Of a DNA stretch of 64,000 bases, positions 37,022-45,637 are shown one piece after another. The notes below the pieces were generated by a model, which was given only the letters and a program-made list of their open reading frames with translations, ran no database searches and was not told where the DNA came from. Origin of the DNA: CAVVGZ01 sp963747965. GTDB lineage: Bacteria; Chloroflexota; Anaerolineae; Anaerolineales; Anaerolineaceae. The first letter of the stretch is position 1; each line of letters begins with the position of its first letter. The DNA is taken from positions 1 to 64,000 of the forward strand of contig CAVVGZ010000010.1 in the NCBI GenBank assembly GCA_963747965.1. The letters are read 5' to 3'. A program made the position numbers and the translations under genes.

Positions 37022-38186
37022 TTTGGTCCTCGTTATTGGTCACGGCGTAAAAAGCATGGATTTGCTCACAAACATAAGCAATCTCGTTATCGGTATGGTC
37101 CGGGTCTACCGGCAATCCGAGCAAACGATCGGACAAATACTCAGAAACCGGTAAATGATCCGATCCTGGTAATCTTCGATCACGGTAAACGGTCTGAAGG
37201 TGAACCGGGGGGATGTAGTTTAAGGCGGCATTTATCCCCTTCTCCTTCAGGAAATTATAGAGTTCATCCCTCTTTTCAATACAGATGGTGAATGTACGGT
37301 ATATCGGTTCCGATTCTGACCGGAAAACCGGTAATGTTATCTGGTTTAATCCCTTCAATGCATGGATGTACTTAGCTGCAATCTGGCGCCGTTTTTGGCT
37401 CCACTGTTTTAGATAGGGCAGCTTAAGCAGCAGAAGTGCCGCATCGAAGGGAAGCATGCGCAGGTTGTACCCTTCGAGGACATGGTCATACCTCACCGGT
37501 GCGTTCAAGTTTTCCTCCGGGCGGCGTCCATATCCTTTCAGGATTTCAATTTTCTCCCATAAATTATGCCGGGAAGATACCACCAAACCGCCCCCGCCGG
37601 CGGAAGGAAATGGTTTGCTGGAACAGGTGCTGAAGACAGCCAGGTCTGCAAATGTCCCCACCGGTTTTCCATAATCCACTGCTCCGGTGGCTATAGCGGC
37701 ATCTTCGATGATGTACAAACCATGACGGTCGGCAATCTCACGGATTCTTCTTACATCGGCCGGGTGCCCGTAGAGGTCGACCGGTAAAATCGCCCGGGTT
37801 CTTTCATTAATCAGCGGTTCGATTAGATCGGGATCAAGGACATGGTCGGACCGCTGTACGTCGCATAAAACCGGTGTGGCGCCGCACTGCGATATCGAAG
37901 CAGTGGTTGCCATGTCCGAGTTGGCGACAGTGATGACTTCATCCCCCGCTTTTATTCCACAGGCCAGCAGTGCCAGGCGCAGACCGGCAGCTCCCGACTG
38001 AACCGCAGAGGTATAGGGGTAACCCATTTCTTCCCCGAAACGTTTTTCAAGTTCAACAACGAGTCGCTGTGATTCCCACCATTCCTCATACAGGATTGGC
38101 TCAAACGCTTTTTCAATCTGTTTTCTAAGCCTTCGGTTGACTTCGTGGACCTTCGTCCTCGGGACTTTCCAATCCTTAATTGCCAT
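37014..38186 (-). CDS. DegT/DnrJ/EryC1-family PLP aminotransferase
   Basis: A 390-residue fold-I PLP enzyme. Marks: TSAVQSGAAGLRLALLACGIKAGDEVI (residues 59-85), the PVDLYGHPADVRRIREIADRHG block, EDAA (Asp binding the pyridine nitrogen), and FSTCSSKPFPSAGGGG with Schiff-base Lys191. DegT proteins usually transaminate keto-sugars; with amidohydrolase and M24 neighbours and no sugar-nucleotide genes nearby, an amino-acid or amino-cyclitol substrate is also possible. It begins after the terminator that follows the binding-protein gene and overlaps the amidohydrolase start by eight bases. Confidence 0.9.
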   Translation of the reverse strand: MAIKDWKVPRTKVHEVNRRLRKQIEKAFEPILYEEWWESQRLVVELEKRFGEEMGYPYTSAVQSGAAGLRLALLACGIKAGDEVITVANSDMATTASISQCGATPVLCDVQRSDHVLDPDLIEPLINERTRAILPVDLYGHPADVRRIREIADRHGLYIIEDAAIATGAVDYGKPVGTFADLAVFSTCSSKPFPSAGGGGLVVSSRHNLWEKIEILKGYGRRPEENLNAPVRYDHVLEGYNLRMLPFDAALLLLKLPYLKQWSQKRRQIAAKYIHALKGLNQITLPVFRSESEPIYRTFTICIEKRDELYNFLKEKGINAALNYIPPVHLQTVYRDRRLPGSDHLPVSEYLSDRLLGLPVDPDHTDNEIAYVCEQIHAFYAVTNNEDQSG

Positions 38187-38236
38187 GTTTTCTCAAAACC
38201 TTCCAATAAAATAAATAATTGCAAAAAGAGATGATA

Positions 38237-38280
38237 TAAAAAAAGGATGATGCCTGGAGGGAAACCCTCCAAGCATCATT
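38237..38280 (-). terminator. Rho-independent terminator after the second binding-protein gene
   Basis: On the minus strand a 15-bp stem with one wobble pair (ATGATGCTTGGAGGG / CCCTCCAGGCATCAT) and a three-base loop is followed by CC and a run of seven Ts. It lies between the binding-protein stop and the DegT gene, so it should limit expression of the genes below relative to the binding protein. Confidence 0.88.
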
Positions 38281-38295
38281 GAAAATCATTATGAT

Positions 38296-39978
38296 TTACT
38301 CAGCAATCCATGCGTATTTGAACGGGAAGATAGTCTGAGCAGGGTCAGGATAGAGGCCTTTCACATTGGCACCAGAAGCAATGGTGGCAACACCCTGGAA
38401 CAGGTAAATGGAAATGGCGTCGTCCCAGACAATATCAAACACATCTGCAAAGTACACGTTTCGCTCATCCATGGTGGGGGCTTTATCAGCCTCGGCAACC
38501 AGCGCATCAACTTCCGGGTTGCAGTAGGATGGATAGTTGTAATATGTGCCGGGTTTTGCATCGCAGACGATGGCGGTTTTGATGGCATAATCTGCGTCAC
38601 CGGTGAAGGTACCCCAGGAAAGGTTGACCATGTCGTAGTAAGGGGCTTCTTCAATCGGCTTGTTGAGCTCAGCCAGGAACGAGGCGGTATCAACGATTTC
38701 TATCTTGGCATTGACACCTACATCTGCCAGGTAGCCCTGAACTGCTTCGGCTGTTTCGATATCACCAGGTTGGACACCGGTGCGGGTACGGAAAACAAGC
38801 TCCACAGGTTGGCCTTTCCAATCCCGCCAGCCGTCATTATTGGTGTCCGTGAAACCAGCCTCATCCATGAGGGCTTTGGCTTTTTCGGGGTCATAGGGAT
38901 AGACTTCATTTCCCTTATAGCCGGTGATAATTTCGGTGACAATATGGGCTTTGGCTGGGCTTACGTAGTTCAGGAAGATCGATTTAACCATGGCATCTTT
39001 GTCAACAGCATAGTTGAAGGCCTGGCGTACCAGTTTTTCGGTAAGAGGCTCGTGCACCGTGGTCAAGCTTACGTAATAGTAACGGGAGCTGGGTACCTGC
39101 GTCCAGACTTCAATAGCATCGTTGAATTTAAAGCGATCAGTGTCCTGAATGGAAAGGTCGCTGGAGATGTGCGCCTCGCCGGACTCGAGCATCGTGGCAC
39201 GTGTGTTGGCATCCGGGACAATCAGGATATTAACCCCATCCAGGTAGGGCATTCCTTCCTGCCAGTAATCTTCATTCTTGACCAGGATAAGTTTCTCATT
39301 GGGGACATATTCAGAGACTTTGAAAGGACCGGTACCTACTGCACCGTTCTTGAGGCCGTCTGCGCCAACTTCTTCTACGAACTTGGGACTGTACATGGAG
39401 AATGTCTTCGTGGAGAGATAGCCATAAATCGGCGGATAGGGGCGGGTTAGTTTGATCTCCAGGGTTGTATCATCCACCGCAGTGATGGATTCGAAGGGGA
39501 TCTGATCGGCGAGCGGTAATTTTTCGTTGATTTTGCGGTCAAGATTCCACTTGGCAACTTCGGCATTGAAGGGAGTGCCATCATGGAAGGTCACACCGGA
39601 GCGCAGCTTGATCGTGTGGGTCAAACCATCAGCGGATACCTCATTGGATTCAGCCAATAAAGGCATGATCTCATCGCCAACCCGGTCAAACAGGGTTTCA
39701 TAAACCGGTTGGATAACGAAGTTGAGGCCGAAGGTATTCACGCTGTTGACATCCAGGTGGACAATACCCGGGGTTGTAACAATCAGTGTTCCGCCATAAA
39801 CCGGGGCGTTGGGATCTACCTCAACTTCCACAATTTCAGTAACCACTACTTCCTTCTCTACAACGACTTCCTCGGTGACTACAATCGTTTCAGGTGTGGC
39901 CGGGGCGGCAGGGGCGCAGGCTGAGAGCAGCATCACGCTCACAACCAGTAAAGCGATTACTATTTTTATAGCTTTCAT
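38296..39978 (-). CDS. Lipoprotein peptide-type ABC transporter substrate-binding protein
   Basis: Receptor of the SBP_bac_5 family, 560 residues. Lipoprotein signal 1-20 with lipobox LSAC and Cys21, then a Thr/Glu/Val-rich linker (VVTEEVVVEKEVVVTEIVE) and the mature domain: SGVTFHDGTPFNAEVAKWNLDR, NGAVGTGPFKVSEY, EKLVRQAFNYAVDKD, and DEAGFTDTNNDGWRDWKG, which looks like a calcium-binding DxNNDG loop common in this family. GAGGAGG precedes the ATG. Follows its permease genes rather than leading them, and no ATPase genes are in the cluster. Confidence 0.94.
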   Translation of the reverse strand: MKAIKIVIALLVVSVMLLSACAPAAPATPETIVVTEEVVVEKEVVVTEIVEVEVDPNAPVYGGTLIVTTPGIVHLDVNSVNTFGLNFVIQPVYETLFDRVGDEIMPLLAESNEVSADGLTHTIKLRSGVTFHDGTPFNAEVAKWNLDRKINEKLPLADQIPFESITAVDDTTLEIKLTRPYPPIYGYLSTKTFSMYSPKFVEEVGADGLKNGAVGTGPFKVSEYVPNEKLILVKNEDYWQEGMPYLDGVNILIVPDANTRATMLESGEAHISSDLSIQDTDRFKFNDAIEVWTQVPSSRYYYVSLTTVHEPLTEKLVRQAFNYAVDKDAMVKSIFLNYVSPAKAHIVTEIITGYKGNEVYPYDPEKAKALMDEAGFTDTNNDGWRDWKGQPVELVFRTRTGVQPGDIETAEAVQGYLADVGVNAKIEIVDTASFLAELNKPIEEAPYYDMVNLSWGTFTGDADYAIKTAIVCDAKPGTYYNYPSYCNPEVDALVAEADKAPTMDERNVYFADVFDIVWDDAISIYLFQGVATIASGANVKGLYPDPAQTIFPFKYAWIAE

Positions 39979-40098
39979 TGAAAATCCTCCTCAAATTTTT
40001 GATTAGAATAAGATTTGGTTTAACAATCTATCGGGATTATTTCTGTCTGTTCACATCCTTTCTACGCAACTGATTTCCCAATTGCATGGCTGATAATA

Positions 40099-40953
40099 TT
40101 AGAATCTCCCCCGCATGCGTGGATCCAGAGAAATTCGCAGTCCATCCCCGAAGGTATTGAATCCAAAAACAACCATCATTAATGCCAGTCCAGGGTAGAT
40201 CATGAGATGCGGGGCACGATGGAAATACTTAAGACTGTCCTGCAGCATGCTGCCCCATTCAGCAGTTGGCGGGGTGACTCCAAGGCCAAGGAAACTTAAA
40301 CCAGCCGTCATCATCACTGCGCTGGGAATCAATATACTCATCTGAACAACGATAGAGGCAGTGATATTAGGCAAAATGTGGCGGTAAAGAATGCGCTCAT
40401 TTGGTACACCCAGTGACAGGGCCGCCGTCACATAAGTTGTTCCTTTTACTGTAAGGGACTGCCCGTGGGCCAGGCGCGCAAACTGGGGTATCTGATAGAT
40501 GGCAATGGCAAAAATAAGGTTGGTGATCCCAGTACCCAGGATGGCAACAATTGTCAATGCGGTGACAATGCTTGGGAAGCTGAGCAGGACATCCATTGAC
40601 CTCATGATCGGCATCTCCATGCGTTCAAACCAGCCTGCCGATATCCCAAACAGGGTACCAATCACGGATCCAATCAATACTGATGTGAAGGAAATTCCCA
40701 GAGATATGCGTGCGCCATAAATAATCCGGCTCAACAGGTCCCTGCCCTGGTGATCTGTACCCAGCACATGTTCACCTCCTGGGGGGAGCAGGGCGTTTCT
40801 AAGGTCGATTTTATAGGGGTTATATGGGGCGATCAGGGGGGCAAATAATCCCATAAGCAGGAATAGGATGACGATCATTCCTCCCAGGGATGCCAGGCGG
40901 TTATTCTTATAAAACATGCTGATTGGTTCATACCATTTGTGTTGCTGCATCAT
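40099..40953 (-). CDS. Peptide ABC transporter permease, DppC type
   Basis: A 284-residue channel subunit. N-terminal membrane segment (LGGMIVILFLLMGLFAPLIAPYNPY), LGTDHQGRDLLSRIIYGARISL, and the EAA loop YVTAALSLGVPNERILYRHILPN near residues 185-207. Intact, unlike the DppC gene of the first cluster. Sixteen bases after the DppB gene, 120 bases before the binding-protein gene. Confidence 0.95.
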   Translation of the reverse strand: MMQQHKWYEPISMFYKNNRLASLGGMIVILFLLMGLFAPLIAPYNPYKIDLRNALLPPGGEHVLGTDHQGRDLLSRIIYGARISLGISFTSVLIGSVIGTLFGISAGWFERMEMPIMRSMDVLLSFPSIVTALTIVAILGTGITNLIFAIAIYQIPQFARLAHGQSLTVKGTTYVTAALSLGVPNERILYRHILPNITASIVVQMSILIPSAVMMTAGLSFLGLGVTPPTAEWGSMLQDSLKYFHRAPHLMIYPGLALMMVVFGFNTFGDGLRISLDPRMRGRF

Positions 40954-40969
40954 CGATCCATCCCTCTCA

Positions 40970-41890
40970 TCAACTGTACCGGATCCTTGGATCTAATACG
41001 CCGTACATGACATCAACCAATAAATTGACACCGACAAACGAGATGGCTATGACCAGTAGAACACCCTGGACTACGGGAATGTCCCGCTGCTGGACCGCCA
41101 GGACCAGCAGCCTTCCAATGCCAGGCCAGGCAAAAATGGTTTCGGTGATGACCGCACCTCCCAGCATATACCCGAACTGCAGGCCGATCACCGTTGCTAC
41201 CGGAATGAGCGCATTTTGCATAACATGTCTGAATAAAACGGTAAATTCGTTCATTCCTTTTGCCCGGGCTGTCCTTACAAAATCTTCCCCAAGTTGTTCA
41301 AGCAAATTGGATCGGGACATGCGCATGATCACTGCAAGGGAATACACCGATAAACAAAATACCGGCATCAGGTAATGTTTCCAGGTTGCATTCCCTGATA
41401 CAGGCAGGAGCCTTAATTCAATGCTGAAGATATACATCAAGAGCAGTGCCAGCCAGAAGACGGGAATCGAGATCCCTAAAATCGCCAGCACACTGAAGAA
41501 GTAATCCACGAAACCTTCCCGTTTGATTGCTGAAAGGGTCCCAAAGATTATCCCAAAAATGGCAGCAAATGTAATGGCTGGCAGGGCCAGTTTAACTGTA
41601 TTGATGTACCGTTCAAAGATTTCAGTGAACACCGTACGGCCGGTGATAAAGGATGTCCCCAGGTCCAATTTTGCCAGCTTGGAAAGGTAGACGCCGTATT
41701 GGACAAGAATCGGCTGATCCAGGCCCCATTCATGGCGTATACGCTCAATTGTTTCGGGGGCTGCCTGTTCGCCGGCAAACATCAAGGCCGGATCTCCCGG
41801 GATGAACTTGAAAGCAAAAAACACCAGGGTAATCACCAGGAATACAATGGGAATGGCAATGATCAGTCTTCTAATAATATAGGTAGTCAA
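40970..41890 (-). CDS. Peptide ABC transporter permease, DppB type
   Basis: A 306-residue channel subunit starting at a TTG (MTTYIIRRLIIAIPIVFLVI) that overlaps the stop of the aminotransferase gene upstream by four bases. Family marks: FKFIPGDPALM, LDLGTSFITGRTV, and the EAA loop DFVRTARAKGMNEFTVLFRHVMQNA. With the DppC subunit it makes a complete membrane pore, but needs ATPases encoded elsewhere, perhaps those at 1.5-3.4 kb. Confidence 0.94.
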   Translation of the reverse strand: MTTYIIRRLIIAIPIVFLVITLVFFAFKFIPGDPALMFAGEQAAPETIERIRHEWGLDQPILVQYGVYLSKLAKLDLGTSFITGRTVFTEIFERYINTVKLALPAITFAAIFGIIFGTLSAIKREGFVDYFFSVLAILGISIPVFWLALLLMYIFSIELRLLPVSGNATWKHYLMPVFCLSVYSLAVIMRMSRSNLLEQLGEDFVRTARAKGMNEFTVLFRHVMQNALIPVATVIGLQFGYMLGGAVITETIFAWPGIGRLLVLAVQQRDIPVVQGVLLVIAISFVGVNLLVDVMYGVLDPRIRYS

Positions 41891-43149
41891 TAAGGGTTTC
41901 CTTTCTTGCCATTTCTTTGAAAAGAAAACTTCAGCTCTAAACCATTCGGTGAGGAAAATCTCGGAATTAATTGACGTTTAATTACCTTCTCCATCCGTAA
42001 AAAAGCTTCACGCAGTTTATCTTCGGGTTGTAAGAAGGTGATGCGCACACAGTGATCAAAATCTGCACCAAAGGCACCACCCGGATAGGTTAATACATGG
42101 CATTTTTCCAGTAATAATTGGACAAATTCAAGGGATGATAATCCTGTCTTACGGATATCAACAAAAACAAACTGCCCACCCTGTGGGACGCCATAGTTCA
42201 ATCCCATTCGATTTAATCCATCCAGGATCACTTTGCGGCGCTGGATGTAGGTCTGACGCTGGGCAATGATGGAATCATCCGGTCCTGTCAGCGCTGCCAG
42301 GGCACCCATTTGGCTGACAATGGGGGTACCACCGGAAACTGCAGCCTTAACTGCCGATACCTGTTTCATCAGGTCTTTTGGCCCAACCAACCAGCCCAGG
42401 CGCCATCCGCACATTGAATACATCTTGGAAACCGCATTTAAGGTAATGGTGCGGTCCTTAATACCCGGCAGGGAGGCAGGGCTCAGATGCACGGCATCAT
42501 CATAAAGAAACCGGTCGTAGATCTCATCGGCCAATATTAACAGGTCATTTTCTTCTGCGATTGCTGTCAGTTCCCGTACATCTGCAGGGGAAATGACCGC
42601 ACCAGTCGGATTGTTTGGTGATACAACCAGTAATGCCCGTGTTTTCTCCGTTATTGCTGCCCGAACCCGGTCCGGATGTGCCCGGAAACTGTCTTCCACA
42701 TACGTTCTCACAGGAACCCTTTCCGCTCTGGAGAAGCGGATCGTATCGCGGTAGGAGTTATAGTTGGGGTCCGGAGTGATTATCTCATCCCCTGCAGACA
42801 GCACCGTTTGAACCATGATGAAAAGAGCTTCCTGACCACCATTTGTGACCACAACCTCTGTTTCAGGATCAACATCGATGCCATTAACACGTTTCACCCT
42901 TTTTGCAATGGCTTCCCGTAAAGGCAGGATACCCTCCACCGGCTGCGGACCCGAAAATCCGTCCATGATGGTTTTCCGAAAAGCCTCAATGATGTGCGGC
43001 GGTGTATCCAGATCGGGATCGCCGCGACCGAGCTCAATCCGATCTGGATACATCTTTGCCTGTGCCATTAATTTATAAAGGGTGGCCGTGCTGAATTTAG
43101 ACTCTTCTTTTTTAGTTTCTTTTAATTTGATCAGCCATCCAATCCTCAA
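41887..43149 (-). CDS. Class I/II PLP aminotransferase
   Basis: A 420-residue aspartate-aminotransferase-fold enzyme. PLP site marks: VTNGGQEALF, SPNNPTGAVIS (residues 177-187), LADEIYD and TLNAVSKMYSMCGWRLGW with Schiff-base Lys242; a C-terminal VRITFLQPEDKLREA holds the substrate-carboxylate Arg. The start appears to be a TTG at 43149; a start at an internal Met around residue 29 is possible. Coupled to the DppB gene by a four-base overlap, suggesting that the imported compound, or a product of it, is transaminated. Confidence 0.91.
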   Translation of the reverse strand: MRIGWLIKLKETKKEESKFSTATLYKLMAQAKMYPDRIELGRGDPDLDTPPHIIEAFRKTIMDGFSGPQPVEGILPLREAIAKRVKRVNGIDVDPETEVVVTNGGQEALFIMVQTVLSAGDEIITPDPNYNSYRDTIRFSRAERVPVRTYVEDSFRAHPDRVRAAITEKTRALLVVSPNNPTGAVISPADVRELTAIAEENDLLILADEIYDRFLYDDAVHLSPASLPGIKDRTITLNAVSKMYSMCGWRLGWLVGPKDLMKQVSAVKAAVSGGTPIVSQMGALAALTGPDDSIIAQRQTYIQRRKVILDGLNRMGLNYGVPQGGQFVFVDIRKTGLSSLEFVQLLLEKCHVLTYPGGAFGADFDHCVRITFLQPEDKLREAFLRMEKVIKRQLIPRFSSPNGLELKFSFQRNGKKGNPY

Positions 43150-43183
43150 TTACTTACTCATCTCATTTAATGACAGCCAGATA

Positions 43184-44329
43184 TTAACACTCAATCAGTC
43201 TGTAAATCCAATCCTTGGGGGACAACCGGACAGCACCCAATGGCGTCACCAGGAAATTATCTGAGATCAAGAAAGCCTTGTATCCTTCGAGTAATGCACT
43301 GGGGTGGAAGGAAAGCACCATATTCGCTTTCAGTTCTTCCTTGGGGGTGAACCAGGATGAAGGACCATCGCTTTCATCCAGCCCGATGCTGTGACAGTTG
43401 GGAGTGTGTCTCCCGATTATTTTGAAGCCAAGGTCAGTCCATACCTGCGTGGTTAAATCGGCAATATGGCCGATCGGGGTTCCGGGGGTTGCTGCCTGGG
43501 CACAGGCTTCAATTACCTTTTCCTGTGCTTCAATCTCAGCCTGGATTTTCTTCGGAAGAGGTTTGAAGCTGTAGAGGGCGGTCATTTCCGACCAGTAGCC
43601 GAGCGGGCTGGTGTAGACCAGTTCGAAGACAAAGATATCGTCTTCAGTAAATACTTTATCAAGGGGGGTCGGGATGGTCTGCGGCCGCAGATCAAACGAA
43701 AACTTGGAACGGCCCCAGAAACAACCTTCTGCCTTCAGTACCTCTTCGGAGATGGATGCAGCATCCCAGACACGTTCACCCGGCCGGGCAACATCGCTGA
43801 AGGCATCAAAAGCGTCTTTCATGATCCTGCCCATGTTATAGTTTTCTTCAATCTCAAAGGCAGTCTTTATCGAGCGGATTGCATCCAGTTCTTTGGTTAC
43901 ATCAACATACTCGACATCCGCCAGTTCTTTCTGCAATCGGGTCCAGTCACCTACTTTCCAGGTTGTATTGAGATGCTCAATTCCAACTTTTTTATTGGTG
44001 CGGGTGAAATCACGGGCGATCTCGATGGCACGACCCATTGCATCCGGATCAGGATTTTCCACCCAGGAAGTGGTGGCATCCTGGCGGTTCCAATCAGCAC
44101 CGTATGAAGACCATTGGATCAACGCCGGCTCCGGATGTTCAGATCCCAGGACAACCCAGGCTGCTCCAGCCCAGAGCTGAATATTGGTAAAGTATTTCGC
44201 CATCCCCATCATACCCGGGGCACCTTGCGCCGGAATGAAGAGAGCGCCAATTCCTTTTTCCTTCATCATTTCCTGTGCCCTTTTAATCCTGCGGGCAACA
44301 TCCTGTTCTAATGCAAATCTTCTTAACAT
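43184..44329 (-). CDS. M24-fold (creatinase/prolidase-like) protein lacking metal ligands
   Basis: A 381-residue protein from the ATG at 44329, which has GGAGG six bases ahead. Creatinase-like N-terminal domain (MMKEKGIGALFIPAQGAPGMM ... WSSYGADWNRQDATTSW) and M24-like C-terminal domain. None of the five metal ligands is convincing: the blocks read FVFELVYTSPLGYWSEMTALY, NCHSIGLDESDG and MVLSFHPSALLEGYKAFLISDNF. Fourth protein of this sort in the window and the most diverged. Likely a metal-independent hydrolase or a non-catalytic relative. Confidence 0.86.
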   Translation of the reverse strand: MLRRFALEQDVARRIKRAQEMMKEKGIGALFIPAQGAPGMMGMAKYFTNIQLWAGAAWVVLGSEHPEPALIQWSSYGADWNRQDATTSWVENPDPDAMGRAIEIARDFTRTNKKVGIEHLNTTWKVGDWTRLQKELADVEYVDVTKELDAIRSIKTAFEIEENYNMGRIMKDAFDAFSDVARPGERVWDAASISEEVLKAEGCFWGRSKFSFDLRPQTIPTPLDKVFTEDDIFVFELVYTSPLGYWSEMTALYSFKPLPKKIQAEIEAQEKVIEACAQAATPGTPIGHIADLTTQVWTDLGFKIIGRHTPNCHSIGLDESDGPSSWFTPKEELKANMVLSFHPSALLEGYKAFLISDNFLVTPLGAVRLSPKDWIYRLIEC

Positions 44330-44351
44330 ACTTACCTCCAAGAAATTTATA

Positions 44352-45401
44352 TTATTTTTTAATCAGATTGATTTTCTTTAGCTCAAGAAATTGATCAATT
44401 CGTTCGCCTAAAGTACGCACGGTATGCGCTTCCTGATAGACCATGCGGTAGTACTCTGGCAAATATTCCTTCATGCGTGCGAAATTGCTGCGCATCATTT
44501 CCCTTCCAAACCAGTAATGCGGGAAAGAGGTACGCCAGAGAGGATTGGTAAAGAATGCATGTCTCCTGACAGCTTCTTCATTGGATATGAAAACTTGCTC
44601 CATTAAATGGTGAACTGCTGTCTCCTGGTCCATTCCATCCGCATTGCAGGCAATCGCCAGATTGGTGCTGATTGCAGATGCATAGCGATTGTACAAGTCG
44701 TAAATAGCATCATCAGCTGTATCATCCATGCCCAGCATATGCTGTCCCACTTCACAATTGCCTTCAACAATCGCAGAGATGGGCGTATTGGCTAAATAAA
44801 CCGTACCCTCAACAGGCATTAAACCCCTGCCGTAGAATTCCTCACGCAGGGCGGAAAAAAGCTGGTGGCCGGGAAGCGCTTCATGGCAGATAAGATGCTT
44901 CAAGCCAGGCAAGGTATACTGCACATCCCCGTTGAGAAATATCCTTCCCCGGTAGCCGCGTGAATAATCGCTGTAGCCGTTGTATGGGTAATTTTTTGGG
45001 AAATTTAATTCAATTTGATGTTCCTGCGGATCGGCAAGGACCAGCTCGTTCGTCCGCTGGCGAGCCAGATCCAATATTTCCTGTCCTGCCCTGGAGAGAT
45101 CCTCAGGAGCAATTTTACAATCCTGGCTCCACTGCCTGTAGGCTGTTGAGATATCATCTGCATACCCGCCTGCAATTAACTTTTGCTGCAGTTCACCACG
45201 CAGGGCATCAATGGTTGATTGCAGCACAGGTTCAGCGGATACCTGTAAATAAGCCTGTACTCGTTCCTGGTAGGGTACGGATTCTCCCATCCCTTCACGG
45301 ACCATGATACGAAATGATTCTAAAAAATCTCCGATGAAATGCAGACCTGTCGGGCGGGAAGGACGAAAGGGAATTTGCCACACCAATGATTTCCCTGTCA
45401 A
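44352..45401 (-). CDS. DUF885-type metallohydrolase, 5' end probably damaged
   Basis: A 349-residue frame carrying the DUF885 marks: HLICHEALPGHQLFSALREEFYGRGLMP (the HExxxGH zinc motif), IVEGNCEVGQHMLG with a third ligand candidate, and a conserved tail EYYRMVYQEAHTVRTLGERIDQ. Family members are usually longer at the N-terminus. The frame opens at a TTG without ribosome site, and codon-like reading continues upstream in other frames (see 45402-45602), so the true gene probably started near 45602. Expected to be a peptidase or related hydrolase. Ten bases or so separate it from the M24 gene downstream. Confidence 0.82.
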   Translation of the reverse strand: MTGKSLVWQIPFRPSRPTGLHFIGDFLESFRIMVREGMGESVPYQERVQAYLQVSAEPVLQSTIDALRGELQQKLIAGGYADDISTAYRQWSQDCKIAPEDLSRAGQEILDLARQRTNELVLADPQEHQIELNFPKNYPYNGYSDYSRGYRGRIFLNGDVQYTLPGLKHLICHEALPGHQLFSALREEFYGRGLMPVEGTVYLANTPISAIVEGNCEVGQHMLGMDDTADDAIYDLYNRYASAISTNLAIACNADGMDQETAVHHLMEQVFISNEEAVRRHAFFTNPLWRTSFPHYWFGREMMRSNFARMKEYLPEYYRMVYQEAHTVRTLGERIDQFLELKKINLIKK

Positions 45402-45602
45402 TATCCGGCCACTCCCAACCGGGATCCTGTAACACCATAATCATATATCGACCTGGACAGGAGCGGGTCAATGCCTGTGCGTTCACCGATCAGCCTGGAT
45501 ACTGCAAGAACTATTTTTAAGAAATCCTCAACCGGTTTTTCCAATGTTACCTGCTAACCTATTCGTGGTTTCTTCAAGTCTGGCAGTCTCCCGGATCCCC
45601 AT
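45402..45602 (-). pseudogene. Probable decayed N-terminal region of the DUF885 gene
   Basis: From the ATG at 45602 a short frame reads MGIRETARLEETTNRLAGN and stops; after the A5 run at 45541 a second frame gives VEDFLKIVLAVSRLIGERTG and SRSIYDYGVTG before stopping near 45400; a third frame covers the junction to the intact part. Three frames with protein-like content in 200 bases suggest several indels rather than non-coding DNA. Evidence is suggestive only. Confidence 0.4.
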
Positions 45603-45637
45603 GGGCCGGGAGAGTAAGATATTTAAGTTTTCCGCCG

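Noticed and set aside
45295..45486. 63-codon minus-strand frame at the start of the DUF885 gene
   Set aside because: Overlaps the intact frame and reads as one of several shifted pieces of the same decayed 5' end, not a separate gene.
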